Shown here: in pieces, positions 25,033 to 33,602 of the stretch
Layout: each line of letters begins with the position of its first letter
Numbering within the stretch: the stretch's first letter is position 1
Source: Anaerobium acetethylicum
GTDB lineage: Bacteria > Bacillota > Clostridia > Lachnospirales > Lachnospiraceae
Direction of reading: 5' to 3'
Length of the DNA stretch: 64,000 nt
Assembly: GCF_900096945.1 (NCBI RefSeq)
Contig: NZ_FMKA01000015.1
Coordinates: 1-64,000, forward strand
Notes under the pieces: model-generated
Seen by the model: the letters and a program-made list of their open reading frames with translations, nothing else
Databases searched by the model: none
What the model was told of the DNA's origin: nothing
Translations under genes and position numbers: made by a program

Positions 25033-26154
25033 ATGAAACAATCATTTGACTATTATATGCCTGCAAAAGTGTGTTTTCGTGCAGGGGCATCCAAGGATGC
25101 GGCCCGATTCATAAAAGGCAGCAATGTTCTGATCATATCCGATCCATTTTTGCTGAAAACAGGTGTTGCAGAGGCGATCGGCAACAGCATGACAGGCAAG
25201 AATGTTGCCTATTTCGGTGAAATCGAGCCGAATCCTTCCTGTGAAAGCGTGGATAAGGCTGCAGCTGCAGCCCGTGAAATGAAAACGGACTGCATCATAG
25301 GCCTGGGCGGCGGAAGTGCCCTGGATGTGGCTAAAATCGTAGCCTGTCTGGCTGATAACGAAGGCAGCATTTACGATTACTATGCAGGCGGAACAAGAAC
25401 GCTCTCGGACAGGAAAGCTTCGTTGATCTGTATCCCGACGACTGCGGGAACCGGAAGTGAAGTCACAAATGTAGGCGTTTATACCAATAAAAAGGCTGGC
25501 ATTAAAATGCCGATGGTAAATGATCTGTTTTGGGCAGATGTTGCAATTATTGATCCTGAACTTACCTATACGCTGCCGGCAGCGATTACGGCTTCTACCG
25601 GAATGGATGCATTCTGCCATGCAATTGAGGCCTACTGGAACAAAAACAGCCAGCCGATCTGCGATATGATGGCCATGACTGCTTTGAAAAATATTATGGA
25701 ACACATCAAGACGGCTTATGAGGAACCTGACAACAAAGAAGCCAGAGGTGCGATGCTTGCTGCCAGCCTTTTTGCGGGAATTGCATTCAGCCAGACCAGA
25801 ACCACAGGAATTCATGCACTTAGCTTTCCGCTGACAACTGAATTTGGAGCCAGCCACGGTATTGCCTGCTCTGTCACGCTGCCTGCATTTATCCGCATCA
25901 GTACACAGGGTGAAAAGGAAAAGATGGAATCGTTGGCGTCTTACCTGGGCTATGAAAGTGTACAGAGCCTTGCGGATGGGGTCGAGGAGCTGATGGTGAG
26001 CATGAAAATGCCTGTCCGTCTCCATGAAATAGGCGTAAAAGAGTCAGATCTTGCGCATATCACAGAGGTTGGAATGGGAGCGCCAATCATCCAGCTGACA
26101 CCTGCGATCATGAATGAAGAGACTGTACATGGGCTCTTGAAATCAATTTTATAG
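25033..26154 (+). CDS. Iron-containing alcohol dehydrogenase, candidate sulfo-aldehyde reductase
   Basis: This 373-residue group III alcohol dehydrogenase has the NAD motif [12 protein letters not shown] (about residue 91), [12 protein letters not shown], and metal ligands in [23 protein letters not shown] and FGASHGIAC. In the published transketolase route of SQ breakdown an enzyme of this family reduces sulfoacetaldehyde to isethionate; in transaldolase routes sulfolactaldehyde is reduced to DHPS. Which applies is inferred. AGGAGG precedes the start, and the next gene follows after 15 bp. Confidence 0.85.
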   Translation: MKQSFDYYMPAKVCFRAGASKDAARFIKGSNVLIISDPFLLKTGVAEAIGNSMTGKNVAYFGEIEPNPSCESVDKAAAAAREMKTDCIIGLGGGSALDVAKIVACLADNEGSIYDYYAGGTRTLSDRKASLICIPTTAGTGSEVTNVGVYTNKKAGIKMPMVNDLFWADVAIIDPELTYTLPAAITASTGMDAFCHAIEAYWNKNSQPICDMMAMTALKNIMEHIKTAYEEPDNKEARGAMLAASLFAGIAFSQTRTTGIHALSFPLTTEFGASHGIACSVTLPAFIRISTQGEKEKMESLASYLGYESVQSLADGVEELMVSMKMPVRLHEIGVKESDLAHITEVGMGAPIIQLTPAIMNEETVHGLLKSIL

Positions 26155-26169
26155 GAAGGCGGAGAGGGA

Positions 26170-26994
26170 ATGGAAAAGGTTTCGGTATTAGAGGAAAAAG
26201 CCAGAGAGATTCGCAAACTGACAATCAGAGCAATCGGAAAACTTGGGGTCGGACATATAGGCGGAGCATTGACATTGTGCGAAGTGCTGTCAGTTTTATA
26301 TTTTGACGTCATGAATATAGATGCAAAGGATTCGAAAAAACCGGACAGGGATCGGTTCGTATTATCAAAAGGGCATGGCGGTCCTGCGCTTTATGCGGCG
26401 CTTGCCTTAAAGGGATTTTTGAAAATAGAAGATCTGGATACATTGAACCAGCCTGGAACACACCTTCCAAGCCATTGCGACATGAGGCTGACAAATGGAA
26501 TCGATATGTCGACAGGTTCTCTTGGACAAGGCTTTTCGGCTGCCATCGGTATGGCGCTTGCAGCCAGGATGGACAAACTGCCTATTTATATCTACACCAT
26601 CATCGGAGATGGGGAAAGCCAGGAAGGCCAGATCTGGGAAGCTGCAATGGCTGCGGGAAGCAGAAAGCTTGACAATCTGATTGCATTCACGGACTACAAT
26701 AAAATGCAGATTGACGGATATACGGAAGAAATAAACGGACTTGAACCCCTTGATAAAAAATGGGAAGCGTTCGGGTGGCATGTACAGACTGTCGACGGAC
26801 ACGCAGTGAAAGATATCCAGAAAGCGATCGATACTGCTAAAAAGGTCAAAGGAAAACCATCCATGATTATCATGGATACCATAAAGGGCAAAGGCGGATG
26901 CTTCTGCGAAAACCTGCTGACATCGCACAATATGCCTGTTGATGAAGAGTCTTGGAAAAAAGCGGTCGAACTGCTGGAAAAGGGGGAGATGTAA
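26170..26994 (+). CDS. Transketolase, N-terminal (TPP-binding) subunit
   Basis: This 274-residue subunit carries the thiamine diphosphate domain: LGVGHIGGALTLCEVLSVLY, SKGHGGPALYAALA, and GDGESQEGQIWEAAMAAG through to FTDYNKMQIDG (the GDG...N motif). It forms an active enzyme with the C-terminal subunit encoded immediately downstream. In this locus it is the probable sulfofructose transketolase subunit (SqwG/SqwH type). A true pentose-phosphate role cannot be excluded from sequence alone. Confidence 0.9.
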   Translation: MEKVSVLEEKAREIRKLTIRAIGKLGVGHIGGALTLCEVLSVLYFDVMNIDAKDSKKPDRDRFVLSKGHGGPALYAALALKGFLKIEDLDTLNQPGTHLPSHCDMRLTNGIDMSTGSLGQGFSAAIGMALAARMDKLPIYIYTIIGDGESQEGQIWEAAMAAGSRKLDNLIAFTDYNKMQIDGYTEEINGLEPLDKKWEAFGWHVQTVDGHAVKDIQKAIDTAKKVKGKPSMIIMDTIKGKGGCFCENLLTSHNMPVDEESWKKAVELLEKGEM

Positions 26995-27945
26995 ATGATA
27001 CTGGAAGATAGATGGATGAGAGAGACCTACGTGGATCTCCTGCTTGAATATGCAGCAAAAGATGACCGGATCTGTCTCGTGGAAGCAGACCTTATGCGTG
27101 CCATAGGCACCCTCAGATTCAGAGATGTCTATCCTGAAAGATGCCAGGATCTTGGCGTGGCGGAGGCAAATATGATAGGGGTTGCGGCAGGCATGTCTGC
27201 AATGGGGAAAGTCCCGTTTACCCATTCTTTTACCCCGTTTGCAACAAGACGCGTATGTGACCAGGTAACCCTTTCGGTGGCGTATGCAGGCCTGAATGTC
27301 AAGATGGTGGGCAGCGATCCGGGTGTAACAGCGGAACTCAATGGTGGAACCCATATGAGCATGGAAGACGTTGCAATCATGAGGAATATTCCGAATATGA
27401 TCGTGTTTGAACCGACGGACTCCGCCCAGCTTAGAAAGGCATTTCCGCAGATCATGGACCACTACGGACCTGTTTACATCCGCCTGCTTAGAAGAAATGC
27501 AGTGAAAATATTCGATGAAAACTGTGAATTTCAGCTTGGAAAAGGAATCGTTTTAAAAGAGGGCAAAGATGTAACAATCATAGCCAGCGGCATCATGACA
27601 GCAGAGGCGATGGACGCAGCGGAAATCTTAAAAGCAGAAGGCATCGATGCTGAAATCATCAATATACATACTGTAAAACCTTTGGATGAAGAACTGATCA
27701 TAAAAAGCGCAAAGAAAACAGGCGCTGTCGTGACTGCTGAAAATGGTTCCATTATCAACGGACTTGGCAGTGCGGTTGCAGAGTGCATCAGCGAAAACTG
27801 TCCGACGATCATGGAAAGGGTTGGCGTAAAGGACCACTTCGGGGAAGTCGGCCTTACGGAATACCTGAAGGAAAAATATGGACTGAAGGCATCGGACATT
27901 GTCAAGGCTGCCAAAAATGTAATGATGAAAAAGCAGAATAGCTAA
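26995..27945 (+). CDS. Transketolase, C-terminal subunit
   Basis: This 316-residue partner subunit has the pyrimidine-binding domain with the catalytic Glu in LGVAEANMIGVAAGMSAMG (about residue 56) and a C-terminal domain (DVTIIASGIMTAEAMDAAEI ... AENGSIINGLGSAVAE). The start abuts the previous stop (TAA then ATG), so the two are coupled. Split transketolases are common in Clostridia. The SQ neighbourhood points to sulfofructose and its C4 product as substrates. Confidence 0.9.
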   Translation: MILEDRWMRETYVDLLLEYAAKDDRICLVEADLMRAIGTLRFRDVYPERCQDLGVAEANMIGVAAGMSAMGKVPFTHSFTPFATRRVCDQVTLSVAYAGLNVKMVGSDPGVTAELNGGTHMSMEDVAIMRNIPNMIVFEPTDSAQLRKAFPQIMDHYGPVYIRLLRRNAVKIFDENCEFQLGKGIVLKEGKDVTIIASGIMTAEAMDAAEILKAEGIDAEIINIHTVKPLDEELIIKSAKKTGAVVTAENGSIINGLGSAVAECISENCPTIMERVGVKDHFGEVGLTEYLKEKYGLKASDIVKAAKNVMMKKQNS

Positions 27946-28013
27946 AATATAAGGCAGGAAAAAATTCTGATAGCCTTAAATGGAGAAAAAACCATGCGTT
28001 AGGAGGGCGGACT

Positions 28014-28895
28014 ATGAAACTGCTGACTTACAAACAGGACGGTTTTGAAAAAATAGGAGCGATGGATGCTTCGGGAACGAAGGTGCTGCCTTTAGAACAG
28101 TTCGGAATCACAAGCAAAACAATGAATGAGCTGGTATGCAGCTCTGAGGATCTGAAAAAACTGCAAGCTGCTGATTTTTCAAATGCTGAGAATCAGATTC
28201 TGTATGCGGAAGCAGAAAAATGCGCTCCCATACCCTGCCCGATGCAGGATATCATCTGCCTGGGCATCAACTACAATGCCCATGCCGAAGAGGCTGCAAG
28301 ATTCAAAAAGGACGCCTTTGGCAGAGAAAAGCCTTTTGCCATATATTTTGGCAAGAGGGTGAATGAAGCCGTGGGAACAGGAGAGGGAATTCCGGCTCAC
28401 AGGGACATTACGAAACAGCTTGACTATGAAGCGGAGCTGGCAGTCATCTTGTCAAAAGATGCAAAAAACGTGAAGCTGGAAGATGCTTATGACTATGTAT
28501 TCGGATTTACTGTCTTGAACGATATCAGTGCGCGAGAAATCCAGACCCAGCACAAGCAGTGGTATTTCGGCAAAAGCCTTGACGGCTTTACGCCCATGGG
28601 TCCGTGGATCGTGACCAAGGACGAGATCGTGCTTCCGCCTAGACTGAACATCACTTCGAAAGTCAATGGCGAACTCAGGCAGAACAGCAATACAGAACTG
28701 CTGATCTTTTCTATTGAGCATGTAATCAGCGAGCTGAGCCAGGGTATTACCCTGAAAGCCGGAACGATTATTTCCATGGGGACTCCTGCGGGGGTCGGAA
28801 TGGGAATGGATCCGCCGACGTTTCTGAATCCAGGCGATGTGGTGGAGTGCCAGATTGAAGGAATCGGAACTCTTGTGAATGAGATCATAGAATAA
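28014..28895 (+). CDS. Fumarylacetoacetate hydrolase family protein
   Basis: This 293-residue FAH-fold enzyme has the metal-binding acidic residues in DYEAELAVILSKDAKNV and FGFTVLNDISAREIQ, plus KSLDGFTPMGPWIV and GTPAGVGMGMDPP. Relatives hydrolyse, hydrate or decarboxylate 2-keto acids. No step in the known SQ pathways needs it, so its role here is open. AGGAGGGCGG sits upstream. Gap to the transketolase is 68 bp and to the isomerase 33 bp, so it appears co-transcribed. Confidence 0.85.
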   Translation: MKLLTYKQDGFEKIGAMDASGTKVLPLEQFGITSKTMNELVCSSEDLKKLQAADFSNAENQILYAEAEKCAPIPCPMQDIICLGINYNAHAEEAARFKKDAFGREKPFAIYFGKRVNEAVGTGEGIPAHRDITKQLDYEAELAVILSKDAKNVKLEDAYDYVFGFTVLNDISAREIQTQHKQWYFGKSLDGFTPMGPWIVTKDEIVLPPRLNITSKVNGELRQNSNTELLIFSIEHVISELSQGITLKAGTIISMGTPAGVGMGMDPPTFLNPGDVVECQIEGIGTLVNEIIE

Positions 28896-28928
28896 GATGT
28901 CCGCTAAGGAAGAAAGAAAGGGAACCAT

Positions 28929-29408
28929 ATGAAAAAGATTATTATTGGATCTGATAAATCGGGATTTTTATTAAAGGAAGCGGTCAAAACACATTTGACA
29001 GAGGCTGGATACGAAGTGTCCGATTATGGAACGCTCAATGAAGAGGAGCCAAAACCTTATTTTGAAGTTGCAGCTGCGGTTGCAAAACGTGTTTCGGACG
29101 GAGAAGCTGAAAAAGCGATTCTGATCTGCGGAACAGGAATGGGAATGGCGATCGTTGCAAATAAATTCAAGAATGTCTATGCGGCAGTCTGCGAAAATAC
29201 ATATGCGGCAGAGAAAGCAAGAGCAATTAATGATGCCAATGTACTTACCATGGGCGGCTGGATTACCGGAGAGATTGTCGGGTGTGCCATGGCGGATGTG
29301 TTCTTGAATACGGAATTCACCCAGAATCTGGAAGAGTGGAGAGCGAACAATCTTCGCAATGCCAGAATTCAGGTTAAAAATATCGAAAACGAAATTTACG
29401 GAAATTAG
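28929..29408 (+). CDS. RpiB/LacAB-family isomerase with altered phosphate site, candidate 4-deoxy-4-sulfoerythrose isomerase
   Basis: This 159-residue RpiB-fold isomerase has the reactive Cys in ILICGTGMGMAIVANKF. Relative to E. coli RpiB as I recall it, the conserved His after Asp9 is Lys10 (GSDKSGF), the His of RQHND is Ile (ARAINDANVL), and Arg of GSRVVG is replaced (GGWITG). These residues handle ring opening and phosphate in RpiB, so a non-phosphorylated, possibly sulfonated, sugar is likely. The sulfo-TK pathway uses an isomerase at the C4 step (SqwD). Confidence 0.82.
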   Translation: MKKIIIGSDKSGFLLKEAVKTHLTEAGYEVSDYGTLNEEEPKPYFEVAAAVAKRVSDGEAEKAILICGTGMGMAIVANKFKNVYAAVCENTYAAEKARAINDANVLTMGGWITGEIVGCAMADVFLNTEFTQNLEEWRANNLRNARIQVKNIENEIYGN

Positions 29409-29420
29409 GAGGAGAATAGT

Positions 29421-30098
29421 ATGAAATATTTTTTAGATAGTGCAAAATTGGATGAAATAAAATATGCTTACGAGAACTACGGGATTGATGGTGTTACAAC
29501 AAATCCGAAACACATTAAACTGAGCGGAAAACCGTTTATGACCGTGGTAAAGGATATTGCTGCCTGGATCAAAGAAGCGGGCCTTGAAGGAATGGAAAAA
29601 TTCCCGGTATCATTTGAAATCAATCCTCATCTGGACAAATGGCAGGATATCGTAGAAGCTGCAAAAGAAGTTTCAGCATATTCGCCTAACTATGTAATTA
29701 AAATACCATGCTGCGAGCAAGGCCTGATTGCTGCCAGAAAACTGGAAAATATGGGAATTCGTACAAATGTGACTCTTGTATTTTCAGCTTCCCAGGCGAT
29801 TCCGGTTGCAAAGCTGGGTGCTAAATTCGTTTCACCATTCGTTGGCTGGAAAGAAAACAGTGGGGACAATGCTGATTATATAGCGGACATCGTTGATATT
29901 TATAAAAATACCGGATACGAAACAGAAATCATCGTGGCTGCAGTCCGTAACGGCAAACAGATCGCTGATTTCGCTGTCATGGGAGCTGATATCGTGACCT
30001 GCGGGCTTGCTGTATACCAGGAGAGCTTTGAACATCCATTTACAACTTTCGGGCTTGGCATTTTCCGCGACGCATGGGATGGAACAGCAAAGGAATAA
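29421..30098 (+). CDS. Transaldolase/fructose-6-phosphate aldolase-like protein
   Basis: This 225-residue protein belongs to the short transaldolase group (MipB/TalC/FSA). It has Asp6 (MKYFLDSA), GIDGVTTNPKHIKLSGKPF, the Schiff-base Lys94 (NYVIKIPCCEQG) and NVTLVFSASQAIPVAKLGA. Where phosphate-using relatives usually have an Arg after FVG (FVGR), it has PFVGWKENSG, suggesting a changed anion site. It could transfer the dihydroxyacetone unit of sulfofructose (transaldolase) or release it free (aldolase). Free release would explain the kinase and dehydrogenase in the locus. Confidence 0.87.
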   Translation: MKYFLDSAKLDEIKYAYENYGIDGVTTNPKHIKLSGKPFMTVVKDIAAWIKEAGLEGMEKFPVSFEINPHLDKWQDIVEAAKEVSAYSPNYVIKIPCCEQGLIAARKLENMGIRTNVTLVFSASQAIPVAKLGAKFVSPFVGWKENSGDNADYIADIVDIYKNTGYETEIIVAAVRNGKQIADFAVMGADIVTCGLAVYQESFEHPFTTFGLGIFRDAWDGTAKE

Positions 30099-30197
30099 AG
30101 AACGGCTGACAGCACGGATCAGCGGGCTTCAGTGAAAGAAAATCATAGCGAAAAAGCAAATGATAACCAATATTTAGCATGTCGGAGGCGTATGAAA

Positions 30198-31262
30198 ATG
30201 AGTGAATTATTAGGTAAATTACATGAGTCAGCGGTGAAATTTCCAATGACGGATATATGGATGGATTCCTGCGGGGAAGAAGAACTGAATTATGGTCTTG
30301 AAAGAGGCATCGTCGGAGCAACAAGCAACCCGATCATTGTCGGAGGTGTAATCAAGAATGAATTATCAACCTGGGAACCAAGGATCAAAGAACTGATCAA
30401 GGAACTTCCGGAAGCGACTGAGGATGAAATTGCCTGGGCGCTGATCCATGAAATAGGAGCGCTGCGTTCGAAAAAACTGCTCCCGATATTCGAGCAATAT
30501 AAAGGGTTAAAAGGACGCCTTTCAATCCAGACAAATGCAAAATATTACAGAAGCGCTGAAAAAATGATTGAACAGGCCCTTGTGCTGAACAGCCTTGGCC
30601 CGAACATGCAGGTGAAGATGCCTGCAAGCGCAGCGGGAATCAAAGCCATGGAAGAAGCTACTTATAATGGGATCAGCATCAATGCCACGGTTTCCTTTAC
30701 GGTAGCCCAGGCTGTCGCTGTTGCAGAGGCTGTGGAACGCGGAATTGCAAGAAGGAAAGCGGAAGGCCTTGACTGCTCTGAAATGGCACCTGTCTGCACC
30801 ATCATGATCGGCAGGACAGATGACTGGATGAAGAAATATGTGGCAAATACAGGCATGGTGATCGATCCTGAATGTCTGGAATGGGCCGGAGTAGCTGTCA
30901 TAAAAGAGGCTTACCGTATTTTCAAAGAAAGGGGATACCGCACAAGACTCCTTTCCGCAGCAAACAGGAACCACTACCATTGGTCAAGCCTGATTGGAGG
31001 CGACCTGGCGCAGACGATCAACTACAGCTGGTACAAAAGGCTTAATTCCTGTGACGTGGAGGTCAAAAGCCGCATAGACGAACCTGTAAAAGCGGAATAT
31101 ATGGCTGAACTGAATAAAATTCCTGAGTTTCATAAATCCTTCAAAGAGGATGGCCAGAAACCGGAAGAATTTGAAACTTACGGAGAATTCAGGAGCACAC
31201 TTGCAACCTTCATCGGTGGTTATGATGATCTGTGTAAGCTGATCCGCGGATTAATGATCTAA
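30198..31262 (+). CDS. Long transaldolase-family protein
   Basis: This 354-residue protein has transaldolase landmarks: the acidic residue in TDIWMDSCGEEEL, GATSNPIIVGG, the Schiff-base Lys in MQVKMPASAAGIKAMEEA, and INATVSFTVAQAVAVAEAV. It is diverged from both TalB and the short neighbour. The start at 30198 suits the GGAGG site better than ATG 30192 or the upstream 30132. It may act on sulfofructose or rearrange the phosphosugars made by the transketolase. Two adjacent but dissimilar transaldolases are unusual. Confidence 0.85.
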   Translation: MSELLGKLHESAVKFPMTDIWMDSCGEEELNYGLERGIVGATSNPIIVGGVIKNELSTWEPRIKELIKELPEATEDEIAWALIHEIGALRSKKLLPIFEQYKGLKGRLSIQTNAKYYRSAEKMIEQALVLNSLGPNMQVKMPASAAGIKAMEEATYNGISINATVSFTVAQAVAVAEAVERGIARRKAEGLDCSEMAPVCTIMIGRTDDWMKKYVANTGMVIDPECLEWAGVAVIKEAYRIFKERGYRTRLLSAANRNHYHWSSLIGGDLAQTINYSWYKRLNSCDVEVKSRIDEPVKAEYMAELNKIPEFHKSFKEDGQKPEEFETYGEFRSTLATFIGGYDDLCKLIRGLMI

Positions 31263-31285
31263 TAAAATCCTGATGGAGGAAGTCT

Positions 31286-32218
31286 ATGAAACTGAAGCAA
31301 ACCGCTCCGCTGCTGCTGCTTGCTGTTATATGGGGCTGCTATTATGTGGCCAGCCATAGGGCGGTAGAAGGATTATCTGTTTTCTCGGTTGGTATTGTGA
31401 TACGTTTTGTTACGATGCTGCTGCTGGGAAGCGTCATGTGGAAAAAAGGAGAACTTCCGCAGCTGTTAAAGACAAAAGGGGTTTTGAAACGTCTTGTTCT
31501 CATAGGAACATTGGGTTTTCTGCTTGATATAACTGCTTTTATAGGATTGACCCTTTCCCCGGCAGGAAGCGGTACAGCATTGCTCAAATGCGATATCCTC
31601 TTTGTGAATATTATTTCTGTGCTGATCTACAAGGAACGCTTTACAAAAAGAGACTGGCTGTATACGATCGTCATGCTTTTTGGAGTTCTGATGGTAATGG
31701 GCGTGGATGTTACAGAGTTCAAACTGAGTGGAAAAGGGGACATTTTCTTTGTCCTGAGTGCGTTGTTTGTTTCGATCAATGCCTTTGTAATCAAAAGTGT
31801 CCAGCTGGATAAAAAAGCGCCGACAATCGATAATGTAGTGGCATTCTACAATAACTTCATTACGATGATTCTGTTCTTTGGGGCAGCGGCTGTTATGGGC
31901 ACCCTCGGGCAGCTGACAGAGCTCTCGAAAAATCCGGGAACCTTTGCGGCAGTCCTGCTTGCCGGAGTTGGCCAGACCCTGGTCTATATTGTCTACTATT
32001 ATAATCTGAGACGTTTTCCTGTCTGGATCGTAAAAGTATTTCTCCTGCTGATGCCGATCGTATCTACAATCGTAAGCTTTATCCTGTTTGGCGAAACCCT
32101 GATATCGAATCAGTATATCGGGATGATGATTGTACTTGCGGGAGCGTTCGGAGTGCTGATGGAACAGAAGAGAAAATCAAAAATAGCCGAAGAAATGAAA
32201 GCGGGTGTCAGAGCTTAG
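31286..32218 (+). CDS. EamA/DMT family transporter, candidate sulfonate exporter
   Basis: This 310-residue protein has ten hydrophobic segments in two repeats of five, the EamA (drug/metabolite transporter) layout. In an SQ locus it probably exports the C2 or C3 sulfonate end product (isethionate or DHPS); that substrate is inferred from position only. The start follows GGAGGAAG. It is the last + strand gene before the converging ROK regulator. Confidence 0.82.
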   Translation: MKLKQTAPLLLLAVIWGCYYVASHRAVEGLSVFSVGIVIRFVTMLLLGSVMWKKGELPQLLKTKGVLKRLVLIGTLGFLLDITAFIGLTLSPAGSGTALLKCDILFVNIISVLIYKERFTKRDWLYTIVMLFGVLMVMGVDVTEFKLSGKGDIFFVLSALFVSINAFVIKSVQLDKKAPTIDNVVAFYNNFITMILFFGAAAVMGTLGQLTELSKNPGTFAAVLLAGVGQTLVYIVYYYNLRRFPVWIVKVFLLLMPIVSTIVSFILFGETLISNQYIGMMIVLAGAFGVLMEQKRKSKIAEEMKAGVRA

Positions 32219-32225
32219 AGATAGC

Positions 32226-32270
32226 GTAACTATTCAGGACGACGTCCTTCATAGTCACAGATGATGCACA
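32226..32270 (-). repeat. Partial copy (right end, inverted) of the ~144-bp repeat
   Basis: It begins 8 bp after the EamA stop with GTAACTATTCAGGAC and continues GTCCTTCATAGTCAC, then ATGATGCACA, the reverse complement of the right third of the full copies. Confidence 0.8.
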
Positions 32271-32309
32271 CAAAATGCCCTTCCCGGAATTTCCGGGAGG
32301 GGCATTTTG
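32271..32309. terminator. Bidirectional terminator
   Basis: A 17-bp perfect stem (CAAAATGCCCTTCCCGG and complement) has a short loop and T-rich flanks, between the convergent EamA and ROK genes. A second perfect 14-bp hairpin (AGGAGAACCAATCT) follows at 32321-32354, next to the ROK stop. Confidence 0.88.
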
Positions 32310-32358
32310 TTTGTTGATATAGGAGAACCAATCTCGTTTGAGATTGGTTCTCCTGCAT

Positions 32359-33579
32359 TTATTCGAATGCAGTTCCACCGTTTTCAAAGAAGTAGCTTAT
32401 GATCGTCGAAAGCGGACCCAGGGTTTCGAGCTGAAGATTGTAATGGCTGAAGCGGACGCAGTCGGTTCTGCCGAATTTGCCAAGCTGTGCAATCAAAGTT
32501 TCTTTGAATTCGGCAACTTCAAAAAATTCGCCGTAGAGTATGACGATTTCGGGATCCAGAACCTGTATGGTATTTTGGAGCGCCAGTGAAAAATAGAAAA
32601 CAGTTCGTTCCACTGCGGCAACCACAGGCTTTTCTTTTGCAACATAAGATTTCAGGATCTTATCGATAGAAAGCGCGGAAGGGTTGCCGTTTGTCAGATT
32701 ATACAGCAAAGGCGTCGATTCGGGGGTGATCAGGTCTTCCAGGCTCTTTTCGATGGAAGCGTAACTGGCGATGGTCTCCAGACATCCCTGGTTGCCGCAC
32801 ACGCAGGGCTGCCCGTTAGAATCCATGATCATATGGCCGATTTCGACGGAAACCAGGTTGAAGATGCTGTTGGAGTCCTGGGAGCGGTTTCTGGCAGCAC
32901 CGATTCCCGGGCCGTATTTGACGAAGAGCATGCGGGAGGGACGGCTGGATTTTGCCAGGAAGCTTTCGCCGTTGGCAAGGGCGCAGATGTTGTTGGTCAG
33001 TATGACCGGCAAGTTCATCTTATCCTTTACATAAGCCACAACCGGCACGTTCCTTTCCCAGATGTGATAAGAGTTGATGCTGATCCCGTGCTCCATGTCA
33101 ACGATACCGTTGATGCTGATGCCGATTCCCAGCAGATTGTGGTTTCTGAGCACGTCATAGGACTCTATGCGGTCCTGCAGAATGCTGCATAATTTGTCCA
33201 GGATTTTCTCGGATTGATGATGACAGTCGGATATGAATATGGTATCTTTGAAGATGACTTTGCTGTTCATATCGGCGCAGAGAATCCTGAATTTGTGCTG
33301 GCTGATATAGACGCCGATTGCGGCGTAATTATCAGCATTCATTTTCAGAAGCACCTCTTTTCTTCCCTTCTGGGAAGAAACGTGATCCGAGAATTCCTCG
33401 TGGATCAGGCCGTCTTTTATTAAGTCTGTTGTAATCAGGGTAATGGCAGCTGGCGTCAGGCCCAATTGCGAGGCGATTTCCTTGCGGGAGATGCCCGGTT
33501 TCTGATGAATGAGAGTTAAGATGGAACTCCGGTTTTTTCGCTTGACATCAAGCATATTGATTCCATTTGTTTTTGCCAT
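32359..33579 (-). CDS. ROK family transcriptional repressor
   Basis: This 406-residue XylR/NagC-type regulator has an N-terminal winged helix (SRKEIASQLGLTPAAITLIT, about residues 25-45) and a ROK sugar-binding domain with VEIGHMIMDSNGQPCVCGNQGCLE, the zinc-binding Cys/His motif. The start at 33579 follows AGAGG. It lies downstream of DUF4867 on the minus strand inside the SQ locus and is the probable repressor acting at the WTATAATTAA motifs. The inducer may be SQ, sulfofructose or a downstream metabolite (inference). Confidence 0.9.
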   Translation of the reverse strand: MAKTNGINMLDVKRKNRSSILTLIHQKPGISRKEIASQLGLTPAAITLITTDLIKDGLIHEEFSDHVSSQKGRKEVLLKMNADNYAAIGVYISQHKFRILCADMNSKVIFKDTIFISDCHHQSEKILDKLCSILQDRIESYDVLRNHNLLGIGISINGIVDMEHGISINSYHIWERNVPVVAYVKDKMNLPVILTNNICALANGESFLAKSSRPSRMLFVKYGPGIGAARNRSQDSNSIFNLVSVEIGHMIMDSNGQPCVCGNQGCLETIASYASIEKSLEDLITPESTPLLYNLTNGNPSALSIDKILKSYVAKEKPVVAAVERTVFYFSLALQNTIQVLDPEIVILYGEFFEVAEFKETLIAQLGKFGRTDCVRFSHYNLQLETLGPLSTIISYFFENGGTAFE

Positions 33580-33602
33580 TTGTGTTGCCTCTGTTCTTTC
33601 TG

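Noticed and set aside
26407-27462. Long minus-strand frame opposite the transketolase genes
   Set aside because: Shadow of two well-supported transketolase subunits.
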